Assembly: GCF_006547065.1 (NCBI RefSeq)
Contig: NZ_CP041243.1
Span: 1,193,001-1,257,000, forward strand
From: Brevundimonas sp. M20
GTDB lineage: Bacteria; Pseudomonadota; Alphaproteobacteria; Caulobacterales; Caulobacteraceae
DNA: 64,000 nucleotides
Direction: 5' to 3'
This document shows positions 36,564 to 47,200 of the stretch, piece by piece. Below the pieces are notes generated by a model. The model was not told the DNA's origin. It searched no databases and saw only the letters and a list, made by a program, of their open reading frames with translations. Numbering within the stretch: the stretch's first letter is position 1; every line of letters begins with the position of its first letter. A program made the position numbers and the translations under genes.

Positions 36564-37364
36564 ATGACCATCAGGGCGATTCCATCGTCAGGCGGGGTAG
36601 AGGCGGCCATCCGGCGTGCGTCGAGCGCGACGGGTGTGGACGCCGACTTCCTCGTGCGCACGGCGCGTCGCGAAAGCGCGATGAACCCGTCCGCGCGCGC
36701 CCCGACCTCGTCGGCGGCGGGGCTGTTCCAGTTCATTGAGCAGACCTGGCTGGCGACGGTGAAGCAGCACGGCGCCAAGCATGGGTACGGCCAGTACGCG
36801 GACCTGATCTATCGCGGCTCGGACGGGCGGTGGCGGGTCGAGGGTTCGGCGCGCAATGTGGTGCTCGACCTGCGCTTCGACCCGCAGGCGGCCTCGACCA
36901 TGGCCGCCGAGCTGACGGCCCAGAACGCCGCCTATCTGCGCGGCCGCACAGGGCGCGAGCCGGGGGCGGGCGATCTTTACGCGGCCCACTTCCTCGGCCC
37001 GGCGGGCGCGGCCCAGCTGATGGAGGCCATGGACCGCAGGCCCGGCTCCAGCGCGGCGTCCATCTTCCCCGAGGCGGCGGCGGCGAACCGCTCGATCTTC
37101 TACCGCAACGGCCGTCCGGCGACCGTGGCCGAGGTTCACGCCAATCTGCAACGCTCGGCCGGCGACGGCGCGCCCGCCGCCGGTTCAGGCAATATCGAGC
37201 CAGCCGCGCCGCCGCTGTCCGAGCGGGACCAGATGCTGGCCGCGCGGCTGGATCGCCTGAAGCAGGATCAAAGCCTGCTGGCCCTGCTGCTGGGGCAGGA
37301 CGGCGAGGGCAAGGGCGGCGGCTTCGGCGGCGCCTTCGGCCCGGGCGATAGTACGAACGCGTAG
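36564..37364 (+). CDS. SLT-domain lytic transglycosylase
   Basis: 266 aa. The catalytic Glu lies in the RRESAMNPSARAPTSSAAG segment (near residue 38), followed by GLFQFIEQTW, the SLT signature. Further marks are LRGRTGREPGAGDLYAAHFL and the AAHFLGPAGAAQLM stretch. No signal peptide is obvious, which is unusual for a peptidoglycan-cleaving enzyme. The C-terminal half is Ala/Pro-rich and ends in a Gly-rich tail. The CtrA box makes cell-cycle-timed expression likely; a role in flagellum or pilus insertion is possible but not shown. Confidence 0.85.
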   Translation: MTIRAIPSSGGVEAAIRRASSATGVDADFLVRTARRESAMNPSARAPTSSAAGLFQFIEQTWLATVKQHGAKHGYGQYADLIYRGSDGRWRVEGSARNVVLDLRFDPQAASTMAAELTAQNAAYLRGRTGREPGAGDLYAAHFLGPAGAAQLMEAMDRRPGSSAASIFPEAAAANRSIFYRNGRPATVAEVHANLQRSAGDGAPAAGSGNIEPAAPPLSERDQMLAARLDRLKQDQSLLALLLGQDGEGKGGGFGGAFGPGDSTNA

Positions 37365-37442
37365 GGCCGAATCCGGCCATGGTGAACCGCCCGTTAACGA
37401 TGACGGGCTGATGCTGTCGCAAAGTCAGACCCTGAGCGTTTC

Positions 37443-38585
37443 ATGACCGCCTTTCGCGCCCGCCTCACCGAGATCGACATCCGCCGTCTGATCCATTCGG
37501 CCGACGAGGACGAACGCGCCGCCGCAGCCCACAAGCTGTGCCGCAACATGGACCGGGCCAGGCTGGACGATCAGGAGCGCGAGGCGGCCCGGAAAATCCT
37601 TCGCCTGCTGGCCAATGACGCCGCCGAGCTGGTGCGTCGGGCCATGGCGGTGACGCTGAAGGCCTCGGACCTGATCCCGCGTGACGTGGCCCGCCGTCTG
37701 GCGGCGGACGTGGACAGCGTGGCCCTGCCGTTGATCAACTTCTCTCCGGCCTTCACGGACGAGGACCTGATCGAGATCGTCCGCGCCGGTTCGCCTGTGC
37801 GTCAGGCCGCCGTGGCCGGTCGTCCCCGCGTCAGCCGCGACGTCGCCGACGCCGTGGCCGAGGTCGGGGGCGAGACCGCCGTGCGGACGCTGGCCGCCAA
37901 CGACAACGCGGACATCTCCGAGACGGCGCTGGGCCGCTGCGTCGACCGCTTCGGCGATACGCCTGAAATTATCGCGGCTCTGGCCTATCGTCAGGTCCTG
38001 CCCCTGTCGGTCAGCGAACGTTTGATCGAGCTGGCGTCCGACGCCGTGCGCGAGCATCTGGTCACCCGCCACGCCGTGGCCCCCGAGACCGCCATCCGTC
38101 TGGCCTCCTTCGCGCGTGAGCGGGCGACGGTCGATCTGGTCGATCAGGCCTCGACACAGGCGGATCTGCCGCGCTTCGTCGCCACGCTGAACGGTCGTCG
38201 CGCCCTGACCGGCTCCCTGCTGCTGCGCGCGCTGGCGCGGGGACAGATGGCGCTGTTCGAGCATGGTCTGGCCGAGTTGGCCGGCGCGCCGCATTCGCGC
38301 GCATGGCTGATGATCCACGATGCCGGGCCGCTGGGTCTCAAGGCGATCTATGACCGCGCCGGCCTGCCGCCGCGCCTGTTCCAGGCCTTCCGCGCCGGGG
38401 TCGACACCTGGCGCGCGCTTCAGGCCGAGGGCGTGGACACCACCGACGACGCCTTCCGCCAGCAGATGCTGGAGCGCTTCCTGACCCAGCGCCCGAACGC
38501 CCCGCGCGAAGACCTCGCCTATCTGATGGAACGTCTGGATCAGGCCCCCACCCCAGCGCGCGGCGCTGTCGGCGCCGCCGCATAG
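37443..38585 (+). CDS. DUF2336 domain protein (copy 1)
   Basis: 380 aa, predicted all-helical and HEAT-like. It matches DUF2336, a family restricted mostly to alphaproteobacteria. Seen: IDIRRLIHSADEDERAAAAH at the N terminus, SPVRQAAVAGRPRVSRDVAD, and a C-terminal RPNAPREDLAYLMERL. Function unknown. It follows the CtrA-driven transglycosylase by 78 bases. A paralogue lies at 40132-41274. Confidence 0.85.
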   Translation: MTAFRARLTEIDIRRLIHSADEDERAAAAHKLCRNMDRARLDDQEREAARKILRLLANDAAELVRRAMAVTLKASDLIPRDVARRLAADVDSVALPLINFSPAFTDEDLIEIVRAGSPVRQAAVAGRPRVSRDVADAVAEVGGETAVRTLAANDNADISETALGRCVDRFGDTPEIIAALAYRQVLPLSVSERLIELASDAVREHLVTRHAVAPETAIRLASFARERATVDLVDQASTQADLPRFVATLNGRRALTGSLLLRALARGQMALFEHGLAELAGAPHSRAWLMIHDAGPLGLKAIYDRAGLPPRLFQAFRAGVDTWRALQAEGVDTTDDAFRQQMLERFLTQRPNAPREDLAYLMERLDQAPTPARGAVGAAA

Positions 38586-38592
38586 GCTGTGA

Positions 38593-38682
38593 AGGAGCGC
38601 GGACCTCCGGTCCGCATCTTTAACAAAACGGATGCCGTCACTGATCGCCGACAGTCTTGCGGACCTAGAGGTCCGCGCTCCT
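38593..38682. repeat. Inverted repeat carrying two copies of one hairpin
   Basis: The arms AGGAGCGCGGACCTC (38593-38607) and GAGGTCCGCGCTCCT (38668-38682) are perfect 15-bp complements. Inside each arm the same small hairpin (GCGGACC/GGTCCGC) can also form at 38599-38615 and 38659-38676. It begins eight bases after the DUF2336 stop. Confidence 0.8.
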
Positions 38683-38708
38683 CTCATGCGCTTCATCTCG
38701 TACACAGC

Positions 38709-38738
38709 AAAACGCCCGCCGGTGAGGGCGGGCGTTTC
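38709..38738. terminator. Bidirectional Rho-independent terminator
   Basis: A perfect 10-bp stem (AACGCCCGCC/GGCGGGCGTT) has A residues upstream and T residues downstream, so it works in both directions. It sits between the convergent DUF2336 and Hpt genes. Confidence 0.8.
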
Positions 38739-38761
38739 AATCTCTCAATCCTGAATCTGGC

Positions 38762-39238
38762 TCAGGCGTAGTGCTGGGCCACCTTGGCTTCCAGCGTCTC
38801 CGCCAGAACCTTGCCGGTCGGGTGGTCATCGGTCTGGATCTGGTCCCGGACCACGGCCTTGATGGCGTCGATGTGGGCGTCGATCAGCACCATCGGCGCG
38901 GCCATGCGCTTCGCCGGATCGTCCATCATCTTGCACAGCGAACCGGCCAGACGCGTCACCAGCGGGTATTGGTAGGTGGTCCCCAGACCCTTCAGGTCAT
39001 GGGCGCGGAAATACAGGGCTTCGGCGGTCTGGGCGTTATAGCCCTGGGCGCGGATGTCCGACTGGGCCTTGTCCAGCTTGACGATCTCGTCCTGCAGCCA
39101 CTGGCCGAACTGGGCCGACATGGCCTTGAGGGCTTCTTCCGCCTTGGCGATCGCATTGGCGTCGATGCCGCCGAAAGCTCCGCCGACCTTCATGCGAAGG
39201 GTGTTGGGCGGACGAATGACCTGGGCCGAGTTGCTCAA
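38762..39238 (-). CDS. Histidine phosphotransfer (Hpt) domain protein
   Basis: 158 aa from a likely TTG start (SNSAQVIRPPNTL) with GGGAG seven bases ahead; a longer ATG start at 39277 is possible. The phosphoacceptor motif is FRAHDLKGLGTTYQ with His80. Stand-alone Hpt proteins relay phosphate between a hybrid kinase and a response regulator. It lacks the ATPase-like domain of ChpT, so it is not ChpT. Neighbours are NAD kinase and DUF2336, not a kinase, so partners are unknown. Confidence 0.8.
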   Translation of the reverse strand: MSNSAQVIRPPNTLRMKVGGAFGGIDANAIAKAEEALKAMSAQFGQWLQDEIVKLDKAQSDIRAQGYNAQTAEALYFRAHDLKGLGTTYQYPLVTRLAGSLCKMMDDPAKRMAAPMVLIDAHIDAIKAVVRDQIQTDDHPTGKVLAETLEAKVAQHYA

Positions 39239-39317
39239 GGGCGCGCTCCCGAAAATACCTGACGACCATGGTCGCATGGACGGGCTTAAGAAGCCGTGCA
39301 CGGCGGTTGGGAAAGGT

Positions 39318-40100
39318 TCAGGACGCGAATTGTTCGGCCAGAACACGTTCCTCGAACGACCGTCCGGCGTCGAACAGCATGGTCAGGGCGATGTCCCGGC
39401 GCTCGCGCACATCGACCCGCGTGACCCGCCGGACCTCGAAATTGTCGGCTGTGGCGCTGACCGGGCGTTTGTCGGCCTCGAGGATTTCGAAACAGACCTT
39501 CGCCTGATGCGGCAGCAAGGCGCCGCGCCAGCGCCGGGGCCGGAACGCGCTGATCGGGGTCAGGGCCAGCACCCGCGAGTCCAGCGGGATGATCGGTCCG
39601 TGGGCCGACAGGTTGTAGGCGGTCGAGCCCGCCGCCGTGGACACCAGACAGCCGTCGCAGGACAGCTCTTCCAGCCTCACCCGGTCATCGACGCTGATGC
39701 GGATCTTGGCGCTCTGGCGGGTCTGGCGCAGCAGGGAGACCTCATTGATCGCCAGACCGCTGTGGACCTGCCCGGTCTCGGTCCAGGCGTCCATCTGCAG
39801 CGGATGGATGACGGCCCGCCCGGCGTCCGACAGACGTTCCAGCAGGCCCTCTTCCTCATAGTCGTTCATCAGGAAGCCGACCGAGCCGCGGTTCATCCCG
39901 AACACCGGCGTCCGGCGCTCCATGACCGTATGCAGTGTCTCCAGCATGAAGCCGTCGCCGCCCAGGGCGATGATCACATCGGCCTCGTCCTCGCGCACCG
40001 CGCCGTACAGGGCGATCAGGCGTTCACGCGCCTCCTGCGCCTCGGGGCGATCCGAGGCGACGAAGGCGAGGCGAGGGGCGGGATCGGATGTCGAGGTCAC
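39318..40100 (-). CDS. nadK: NAD kinase
   Basis: 260 aa; phosphorylates NAD to NADP. It has the GGDG motif ([15 protein letters not shown], residues 47-50) and [13 protein letters not shown], then the NE/D motif in [10 protein letters not shown] and a [18 protein letters not shown] segment. The start was set at GTG ([15 protein letters not shown]); a TTG four codons earlier is possible, and neither has a strong Shine-Dalgarno. It lies 31 bases downstream of a DUF2336 gene. Confidence 0.92.
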   Translation of the reverse strand: MTSTSDPAPRLAFVASDRPEAQEARERLIALYGAVREDEADVIIALGGDGFMLETLHTVMERRTPVFGMNRGSVGFLMNDYEEEGLLERLSDAGRAVIHPLQMDAWTETGQVHSGLAINEVSLLRQTRQSAKIRISVDDRVRLEELSCDGCLVSTAAGSTAYNLSAHGPIIPLDSRVLALTPISAFRPRRWRGALLPHQAKVCFEILEADKRPVSATADNFEVRRVTRVDVRERRDIALTMLFDAGRSFEERVLAEQFAS

Positions 40101-40131
40101 CGGGACACGCAAGCCGAGCGTGAGGATGAAG

Positions 40132-41274
40132 TCAAACGGCGATGCGCTGTTCGGTCGGGTCCGGGGCCACCAGCGCGCGGAAGGCGCGGGCGGCCGAGGC
40201 GTGTGACAGGGCGCCGCGCTGCCAGATCGGATCGCCCTGATCGCCGGGCAGGCCACGATTCAGCTTGCGTAGTTCCGTCAGCAGGGTGGGGAAAACCGCC
40301 CGGTCGATGCCGATGGCGGCGCAGGCGTAGTACATCGGCTCGGGCGTGGGGGCGTTCAGCGCCTGCCGCACCTGATTGACCGTGAAGCCGCCCAGCGCCG
40401 ACAGGCTGTGCACCACCAGCGACAGGCGACGCTCGCGCGCGGCGCGGATCAGGATGGCGGGCTTCAGCTGGCCGGCGGCCTGAAGCTTCATCACCAGCCG
40501 ACGCTCCATCTCCTCGCGCTCGGGCGTATCGACGGGAACGGGCTCGTTCGGGTCCCTGCGGATCACGCCCTCGATGGCGTCATAGACCGCCGAACCGAAC
40601 TTGCGCTCATCGACCTGGAAGCGGGTGGCGATGGACTCGCGCAGGGCGGCGCCGACCCAGTGATACATCTGCTCGGCCAGCGCCTGACTCAGGCCGGGGT
40701 GGCGTGACAGCGGGCCGCGCAGGGCGGCGACACGGCGCGAGTGCTCCACCAGACGGCGGAAGCCTTCGCCGCTGATCTGGGCGGTGCGATTGGTGGCCAC
40801 CGCGGCCAGAACGGCGGGCACGGCCTGTTCAATGACGGCGTCGGCGACCCGGCCGCTCAGGCGCGGACGGCGAGCCACGGCGATCTGATGGTCCAGGGAC
40901 GCCTCGATCAGGATTTGCAGCAGGTCTTCGTCCCGCAGCACGGGGCTGGAGGCCAGTAACGGGGCGGCGATTTCGATCTCGTCCAGCGCCAGTACATTCA
41001 CCAGCGCGGGCGGGGCCCAGTCGGCGTGGGCCAGACGGGCGGCCAGCACCTTGCGGATGTCGCGCTCGGCCTGACGGGCCAGATAGAGGAAGATTTCGCC
41101 CAGGATCGGCGACAGCTGCCCGTCCGGCGGACTGGCGTCGCACAGGGCCATCACGCCGAGCAACAGCCGTTGGCGGGCGTCCGGGCTGTTGTTCCGGGCC
41201 AGCGACAGCAGGTCTTCGGCGCGCGGCGCGCGTTCCGGTTCCCGCGACGGGTTGAGCTGGACGAGGACGGTCAC
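40132..41274 (-). CDS. DUF2336 domain protein (copy 2)
   Basis: 380 aa, the same length as copy 1 but clearly diverged. Shared features: the internal [18 protein letters not shown] (compare VAGRPRVSRDVADAV in copy 1), the [13 protein letters not shown] helix pair and the helical-repeat pattern. It is the first gene of a nadK-Hpt operon on the minus strand. Function unknown; placement next to an Hpt protein hints at signalling, but that is inference. Confidence 0.82.
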   Translation of the reverse strand: MTVLVQLNPSREPERAPRAEDLLSLARNNSPDARQRLLLGVMALCDASPPDGQLSPILGEIFLYLARQAERDIRKVLAARLAHADWAPPALVNVLALDEIEIAAPLLASSPVLRDEDLLQILIEASLDHQIAVARRPRLSGRVADAVIEQAVPAVLAAVATNRTAQISGEGFRRLVEHSRRVAALRGPLSRHPGLSQALAEQMYHWVGAALRESIATRFQVDERKFGSAVYDAIEGVIRRDPNEPVPVDTPEREEMERRLVMKLQAAGQLKPAILIRAARERRLSLVVHSLSALGGFTVNQVRQALNAPTPEPMYYACAAIGIDRAVFPTLLTELRKLNRGLPGDQGDPIWQRGALSHASAARAFRALVAPDPTEQRIAV

Positions 41275-41436
41275 AAACCTCTCCGGAAAGCCGATATGGT
41301 TTCAGGCGGCTTTACCGTAACGCTCGCAAGTTAAAGACGCGGTTAACGGAACCTGAATCTTGACGCAGATCAACGTCCGCGCGAGCGTGCGAGGTATGTA
41401 AAGGCCGATAACAAAAATCAGGCGAGGGACACGGCT

Positions 41437-42201
41437 ATGGCGGACGGCGCGATCACATCGATCCGGTCGAAGGTCTCGGAGGCGGAATGGAAGGTGCGCG
41501 TCGAACTGGCGGCGCTGTACCGGCTGGTCGCCCTGCACGGGTGGGACGACATGATCTTCACCCACATCTCGGCCCGTGTGCCGGGGCCCGAGCATCACTT
41601 CCTGATCAACCCCTACGGCTGGTATTTCGAGGAGATGACGGCCTCCTGCCTCGTCAAGGTCGATCTGGACGGCAACATCGTTCAGGAGACCGACAGCTTC
41701 ATCAATCCGGCCGGTTTCACCATCCACTCGGCGATCCACGGCGCCCGCGAGGACGCGCATTTCGTCATCCATCTGCACACGGTCGCCGGCGTCGGAGTGG
41801 CCGCGCAGCAGGAGGGCCTTCTGCCCATCGGCCAGAACGCCTGCCTCCTCCAGCATCAGGTCGCCTACCATGGCTATGAAGGTCTGGCGCTGAACCACGA
41901 CGAGCGCGAGCGTCTGGTGGCGGACCTCGGCGACAGGCCGCTGATGCTCCTGCGCAACCACGGCACTCTCGCCACCGGCCAGACGGCGGCTCAGGCCTGG
42001 ATCGGCATCTTCTTCCTGGAGCGCGCCTGCGCGCAGCAGGTCGCCGCCCTGTCCGGCGGTCGTGAGCATGTCCTGTTCGCTCCCGATGCGGCCCAGGCCG
42101 AGACAAAGGAGCAGGGCAAGGGTCTCGGTTTCATTTCGGCCCTCGCCTGGCCGGGCGCGTTGCGTATGCTCGACAGGAAGTCGCCCGGCTACGACACTTG
42201 A
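41437..42201 (+). CDS. Class II aldolase/adducin family protein
   Basis: 254 aa. The zinc-ligand histidines are in FVIHLHTVAGVGVAAQ and LRNHGTLATG, and ARVPGPEHHFLINPYG is typical. Family members catalyse aldol cleavage of sugar phosphates, but this subgroup is often annotated only as a class II aldolase. The start has GAGGGACACGGCT in front. Its stop overlaps the TTG start of the next gene. Confidence 0.88.
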   Translation: MADGAITSIRSKVSEAEWKVRVELAALYRLVALHGWDDMIFTHISARVPGPEHHFLINPYGWYFEEMTASCLVKVDLDGNIVQETDSFINPAGFTIHSAIHGAREDAHFVIHLHTVAGVGVAAQQEGLLPIGQNACLLQHQVAYHGYEGLALNHDERERLVADLGDRPLMLLRNHGTLATGQTAAQAWIGIFFLERACAQQVAALSGGREHVLFAPDAAQAETKEQGKGLGFISALAWPGALRMLDRKSPGYDT

Positions 42202-42980
42202 AGCCGGCCGGGGGGCTGCTGCTGACGCTGGCGGCCCTCGCGGTCGCCGCTCCCGCCGCCGCGGGGCCCTGGGTCATGCCCAAGGGCGACGGTCAGGTCA
42301 TCCTGAAGTACGAGGACATGCGCGCCACCGAGGGCTTCGACCCCAATGGCGTGTCCATGCCCATGCCCGCCGAACGGCGCGAGACCTTCATCTCCGTCTT
42401 CGCGGAATATGGCCTCACCGCCCGTCTCGGCGTTCAGTTCAAGGGCGACTGGCAGTCCGGGCGGGACGCCTTCGTCGACTATGAGGGGACCGGCCCGCTC
42501 GAGATCGGCGTCAACTGGCAGGTCTGGCGCAACACCAACACCGCCGTCGCCCTGTACGGCGGCGTGGCCCAGGCCGGGGCCGGGCGGAACGCCGGCTATG
42601 CGACGCCGGGCGCCGGCAACCAGGACTTCGAGGTTCGCGCCGCCTTCGGCCGCTCCTACGGCAAGCTGAAATGGCTGAACTACACCGCCGATTCCGGCTT
42701 CGTGACCCTGGAGGTCGCCCGCCGGATGCGCAGCGGCCTGCCGCATGAAACCCGCGTCGACGCCACCCTCGGCGCCCATTTCGGCCAGGACTGGATGACC
42801 CTGACGCAGGTCTACGCCGGTCAGGCGGACAATGACGGCCCGCGCTGGGTCCAGATGGAAAGCTCGGTCGTCCGCCGCATGGGAAACTGGAGCGCCCAGC
42901 TGGGCTGGCGGACCACGCTTTCCGGGCGCGAGGCTCCGGACGTGTCGGGTCTGGTCGTGGGCCTGTGGCGGCGCTTCTGA
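42198..42980 (+). CDS. Hypothetical secreted or outer-membrane protein
   Basis: 260 aa from a TTG start coupled to the aldolase gene. A signal peptide (cut near AAA-GPW) is followed by alternating beta-like segments (VILKYEDMRA, ISVFAEYGLTARLGVQFKG, AVALYGGVAQAGAG) and a C terminus ending in aromatic GLWRRF. A terminal Phe and beta pattern suggest an outer-membrane beta barrel (inference). No family was recognised. Confidence 0.65.
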   Translation: MKPAGGLLLTLAALAVAAPAAAGPWVMPKGDGQVILKYEDMRATEGFDPNGVSMPMPAERRETFISVFAEYGLTARLGVQFKGDWQSGRDAFVDYEGTGPLEIGVNWQVWRNTNTAVALYGGVAQAGAGRNAGYATPGAGNQDFEVRAAFGRSYGKLKWLNYTADSGFVTLEVARRMRSGLPHETRVDATLGAHFGQDWMTLTQVYAGQADNDGPRWVQMESSVVRRMGNWSAQLGWRTTLSGREAPDVSGLVVGLWRRF

Positions 42981-43104
42981 AACGCCGAATGGTCGCAGGT
43001 CTTCGGCGACGGAAAACGAAACCGATCCCGTTACATGAACTTTAGTTGCGTCGACGGCGGTAGCCGCTAAGTCGGCTCGTCCCTGGATTCGGAGCGCCAG
43101 CCGC

Positions 43105-44217
43105 GTGATCAAGCGTCACTTCTTCCTCATCGTCGCCGCGGCCGTTCTGGTCCTGATGGTCGTCGCCGTTGTCTTCCGCATGGCCTTCGCCGAGGAAGAA
43201 AAGGGCGGCGGGCGCGGTCCGGGCGGCGGCGGCCGGGGTCAGGCCGTGTCCGAAGCCGTCGTGGGACCCCGTGAGTTCAGCGACCAGATCCGCGTTCTGG
43301 GCGTCGCCCGCGGCCGTCGCTCGGTCAACATCACCTCATCGACCAGTGAACTGATCACCCGCGTGATGTTCGCCGACGGCCAGACCGTCGCCGCCGGGAC
43401 GCCGCTGGTCCAGCTGCAGGCGCGCGAGGAAGACGCCGCCATCGCCGAGGCCCGCGCCCAGGTGGCCCGCGCTCGCACCATGTATGAGCGCTACAAGACC
43501 CTGAACGAGCGCGGCTTCGCCTCCGCCGCCATGCTGGAGCAGTACGAGACCGAGCTGGAATCGGCCCGCGCCTCGCTGGAGGCCTCGCAGGCCCGCGCCG
43601 GCGACCGCACCATCCGCGCGCCCTTCTCCGGCGTGCTGGGTCTCAGCACCGTCACGGCGGGCACCCTGGTCAACCCGGGCGCGGTGATCACCACCCTGGA
43701 CGACATCTCGGTGGTCCGCGTCGATTTCCCGATCCCCGAGCGCTACCTGTCGGTCCTGCGCCCCGGCGTGCCGATCACCGCCACCATCGACGCCTATGGC
43801 GACGAGGCCTTCACCGGCCGGATCGCCCTGATCGACACCCGCGTCAACGAAAACACCCGCTCGATCACCGCCCGCGCCGAAATCCCCAACCCCGGCGCCC
43901 GCATCCGTCCCGGGATGGCCGTGCGTGTGGCCGTCCAGCAGGGCCGCCGCACCAGCGTCGCGGTGCCCGAGGCGGCGATCCAGTATGAGGGCGAGGGCGC
44001 CTTCGTCTATCGCATCGCCACCGGCGAACGCGGGACCATCGCCCAGCGCGTCGAGGTCGAGGCCGGGGCCGTCGAGAACGGCTACGTCGAAATCCTGAGC
44101 GGTCTGAACAACGGCGACCGCGTCGTCGGCTCGGGCCTGAACCGCATCCAGCCGAACGCCCCCGTCACGGTCGGCGGCGGGCAGCGCGCCGCCGGTCAGC
44201 GGGGCGCCGCCCAATGA
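43105..44217 (+). CDS. RND efflux periplasmic adaptor subunit
   Basis: 370 aa from a GTG start. An N-terminal helix (residues about 5-25) acts as anchor or signal, then a Gly-rich linker, the biotinyl-lipoyl-like hairpin (LVQLQAREEDAAIAEARAQV), an alpha-helical hairpin (MYERYKTLNERGFASAAMLE) and the beta-barrel domain (RTIRAPFSGVLGLSTVTAGT). It links the inner-membrane pump with an outer-membrane channel. It is coupled to the pump gene (ATGA). No TolC-type gene is adjacent. Confidence 0.9.
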   Translation: MIKRHFFLIVAAAVLVLMVVAVVFRMAFAEEEKGGGRGPGGGGRGQAVSEAVVGPREFSDQIRVLGVARGRRSVNITSSTSELITRVMFADGQTVAAGTPLVQLQAREEDAAIAEARAQVARARTMYERYKTLNERGFASAAMLEQYETELESARASLEASQARAGDRTIRAPFSGVLGLSTVTAGTLVNPGAVITTLDDISVVRVDFPIPERYLSVLRPGVPITATIDAYGDEAFTGRIALIDTRVNENTRSITARAEIPNPGARIRPGMAVRVAVQQGRRTSVAVPEAAIQYEGEGAFVYRIATGERGTIAQRVEVEAGAVENGYVEILSGLNNGDRVVGSGLNRIQPNAPVTVGGGQRAAGQRGAAQ

Positions 44218-47200
44218 TGCTGTCCGACGTTTCCGTCCGCCGCCCCGTCATGGCGGCGGTGGCGGCGATCGTGCTCTGCGTGATCGGCGCCGCGGCCTTC
44301 TTCTTCCTGCCGGTGCGCGAGCTGCCGGACGTGGACCCGCCCATCGTGTCGGTGAACACCAGCTACGCCGGGGCCTCCGCAGAGGTCATCGAAAGCCGGA
44401 TCACTGAACCCATCGAGCAGCAGATCGCGGGCATCCAGGGCGTCGAGCGCATCACCTCGACCAGCCGTGACGGTCGCTCCAGCGTCAGCATCGAGTTCTC
44501 GCTCGACCGCAACATCGACGACGCCGCCAACGACGTGCGCGACCGCGTCTCGCGCGTGGTCGGCCGCCTGCCGGATCAGGCCGATCCGCCCGAAGTGGCC
44601 AAGGCCGACAGCGACAGCCAGCCCATCATCATCCTGTTCCTGCGCTCCAGCAGCCTGAACCGGCTCGAGCTGACGGACTACGCCGACCGCTATCTGATCG
44701 ACCGTCTGGCCACCGTGCCCGGCGCCGCCCAGGTGCAGATCTACGGCGAGCAGCGCTACTCCATGCGCGTCTGGCTGGACCCGGCGGCCATGGCCGCGCG
44801 CGGCCTGACCGTCACCGACGTCGAGACCGCCCTCACCAGCCAGAACATCGAGCTTCCGGCCGGTACGCTGGAGTCGGGCGAGAAGAACTACACCGTCCGC
44901 GTGGCCCGCACCTACGCCCGCGCCGACGACTTCCGCCAGCTGCCCATCGGCACGCGCGGCTCGGCCTCGAACGCCGCCGCCTCGAACAACACCAGCGGTC
45001 AGGCCTCGAACAACGCGGCCCTGCCCAGCGGCGCGTCCGGCGCCATTCAGGGGCAGGCCGGCTATGTGACCCGTCTGGGCGACATCGCCCGCGTCGAGGA
45101 AGCGCCCGAGGAAGACCGTCGCCTGTTCCGCGGCAACGGGCTGGACCAGATCGGTCTGGCCGTCACCCGTCAGGCCCAGTCCAACGACCTCGAAATCTCC
45201 GAGGGCGTGAACCGGATGATCGAGGACATCCGTCCCAGTCTGCCGCAAGGCACCGAACTGGTTGTCGGCTCGGACAACTCGGTCTTCACCAAACACGCCA
45301 TCGACGAGGTGTGGATCACCATCGGCATCTCGATGGCGCTGGTGGCCCTGGTCAACTTCATCTTCCTGGGCTCGCTGCGGGCCGCCCTGATCCCGTCCAT
45401 CGTGGCGCCGATCTGCCTGCTCGCGACCTTCATCGTGCTGGCCCCGCTGGGCTTCTCGCTGAACCTGCTGACCCTTCTGGCCCTGGTTCTGGCCATCGGT
45501 CTGGTGGTCGATGACGCCATCGTGGTGGTCGAGAACATCCAGCGTCGTCTGGATCACGGCGAGCCGCCGCTGGTCGCCGCCGAGCGCGGGGCGCGTCAGG
45601 TCTTCTTCGCCGTCGTCGCCACCACCGTCGTGCTTCTGTCGGTGTTCGCGCCGCTGCTCTTCCTGCCGGGATACGTCGGTCGGCTGTTCGTCGAGCTGGC
45701 GGCGGCCATCGCCGCGGCCGTGGCCTTCTCGGCCTTCCTGGCGCTCAGCCTGTCGCCGATGCTGGCGTCCAAGATCCTCAAGCCGGCCCAGACCGGCGGC
45801 TTTGTCGCCAAGCGGGTGGACTGGGCGATGGACCGGCTGAAAAACTCTTACGGCGCCTCCCTCGGCGCCCTGCTGGGCTCGAGGGTCGCGCTGGCGGGCG
45901 TGATCGGCGTCATCGTTCTGGTCGCGGCGGGGGCGACGGTCATGTTCATGACCCTGCCAGACGAGCTGGTCCCGCCCGAGGATCGCGGCCGCGTCACCGT
46001 GCGCGTTCAGGGCCCCGAAGGCGCGGGCTTCGACTACACCCGCCGCATCATGCTCGGCCTCGAGCCGATCCTGGCCGAGTACAAGGCGGGCGGCGAGGTG
46101 GAGAGTTATCTGATCTCCGCCCCCGGCTTCGGCGGCGGCAGCTACAACTCCGGCAACGCCACCCTGACCCTGAAGGACTGGTCCGAGCGCTCCCGTTCGG
46201 CCGACGAGATCGCGCAGGACCTGAACCGCAAGCTGCGCGGCCAGACCGACGCCCAGGTCAACGCCTCGACCCCCGGCGCCTTCCAGCGCGGCGGCGGCAA
46301 CTCGAACTCCATCGAGATGGTCGTCACCGGGTCCGAGTACGAGGAAATCTACAACTGGCTTCAGCCCGTGCTGGCCGCGGCGCTGGAGAACCCCGGCTTC
46401 TCGCGTCCGCGCCTGAACTATGAGCCGAACTCTCCGCGCCTGCTGGTCGATGTCGATCCGGAGAAGGCGGCGGTTCTCGGCGTGTCCTCCCAGGCCATCG
46501 GCCGCACGCTTGAGACCATGTTCGGTTCACGCAGGGCGACCACCTATCTGCGCGGCGGTCAGGAGTATGACGTCATCCTGCAGACGGATCGCGAGAACCG
46601 TCGCAACGTCAGCGATCTGGAGGCCCTGTACGTCAACACCGGCGCCGGCGCGCTGGTGCCCCTGTCGGCGGTGGTCACCACCCAGACCTCGGGTGACACG
46701 CCGGATCGCCGTCGTCTGGACCGCCAGCGCTCCATCAGCCTCTCGGCGGACCTGAACCCCGGCTACACAATCGCCGATGCGATCCAGTTCCTGAACGGCG
46801 TCGCCGCCGAGCAGCCGCAAGGCGTGGCCACCACCCAGTGGGGCGGCGCGGCGCGGGACCAGCAGGAAGCGGGCGGCGCGGTGGTCTGGGCCTTCGCCCT
46901 GGCCCTGCTGCTGGTCTTCCTCGTGCTGGCGGCCCAGTTCGAAAGCTGGATCACCCCGGCGGTGATCATGCTGACCGTGCCCCTGGCGGCGGCGGGCGGT
47001 CTGTTCGGTCTGGTGATGGCGGGCTCCAGCCTGAACATCTACTCCCAGATCGGTCTGATCATCCTGATCGGCGTGGCGGCCAAGAACGGCATCCTGATCG
47101 TCGAGTTCGCCAACCAGCTGCGTGATCAGGGGCGCTCGATCCGGGACGCGATCATCGAGTCCTCGACCCTGCGTCTGCGCCCGATCATCATGACCTCCAT

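Noticed and set aside
41331..41346. CtrA box TTAA-N8-TTAA
   Set aside because: The spacing is eight, not seven. It could still act weakly, but it does not meet the consensus.
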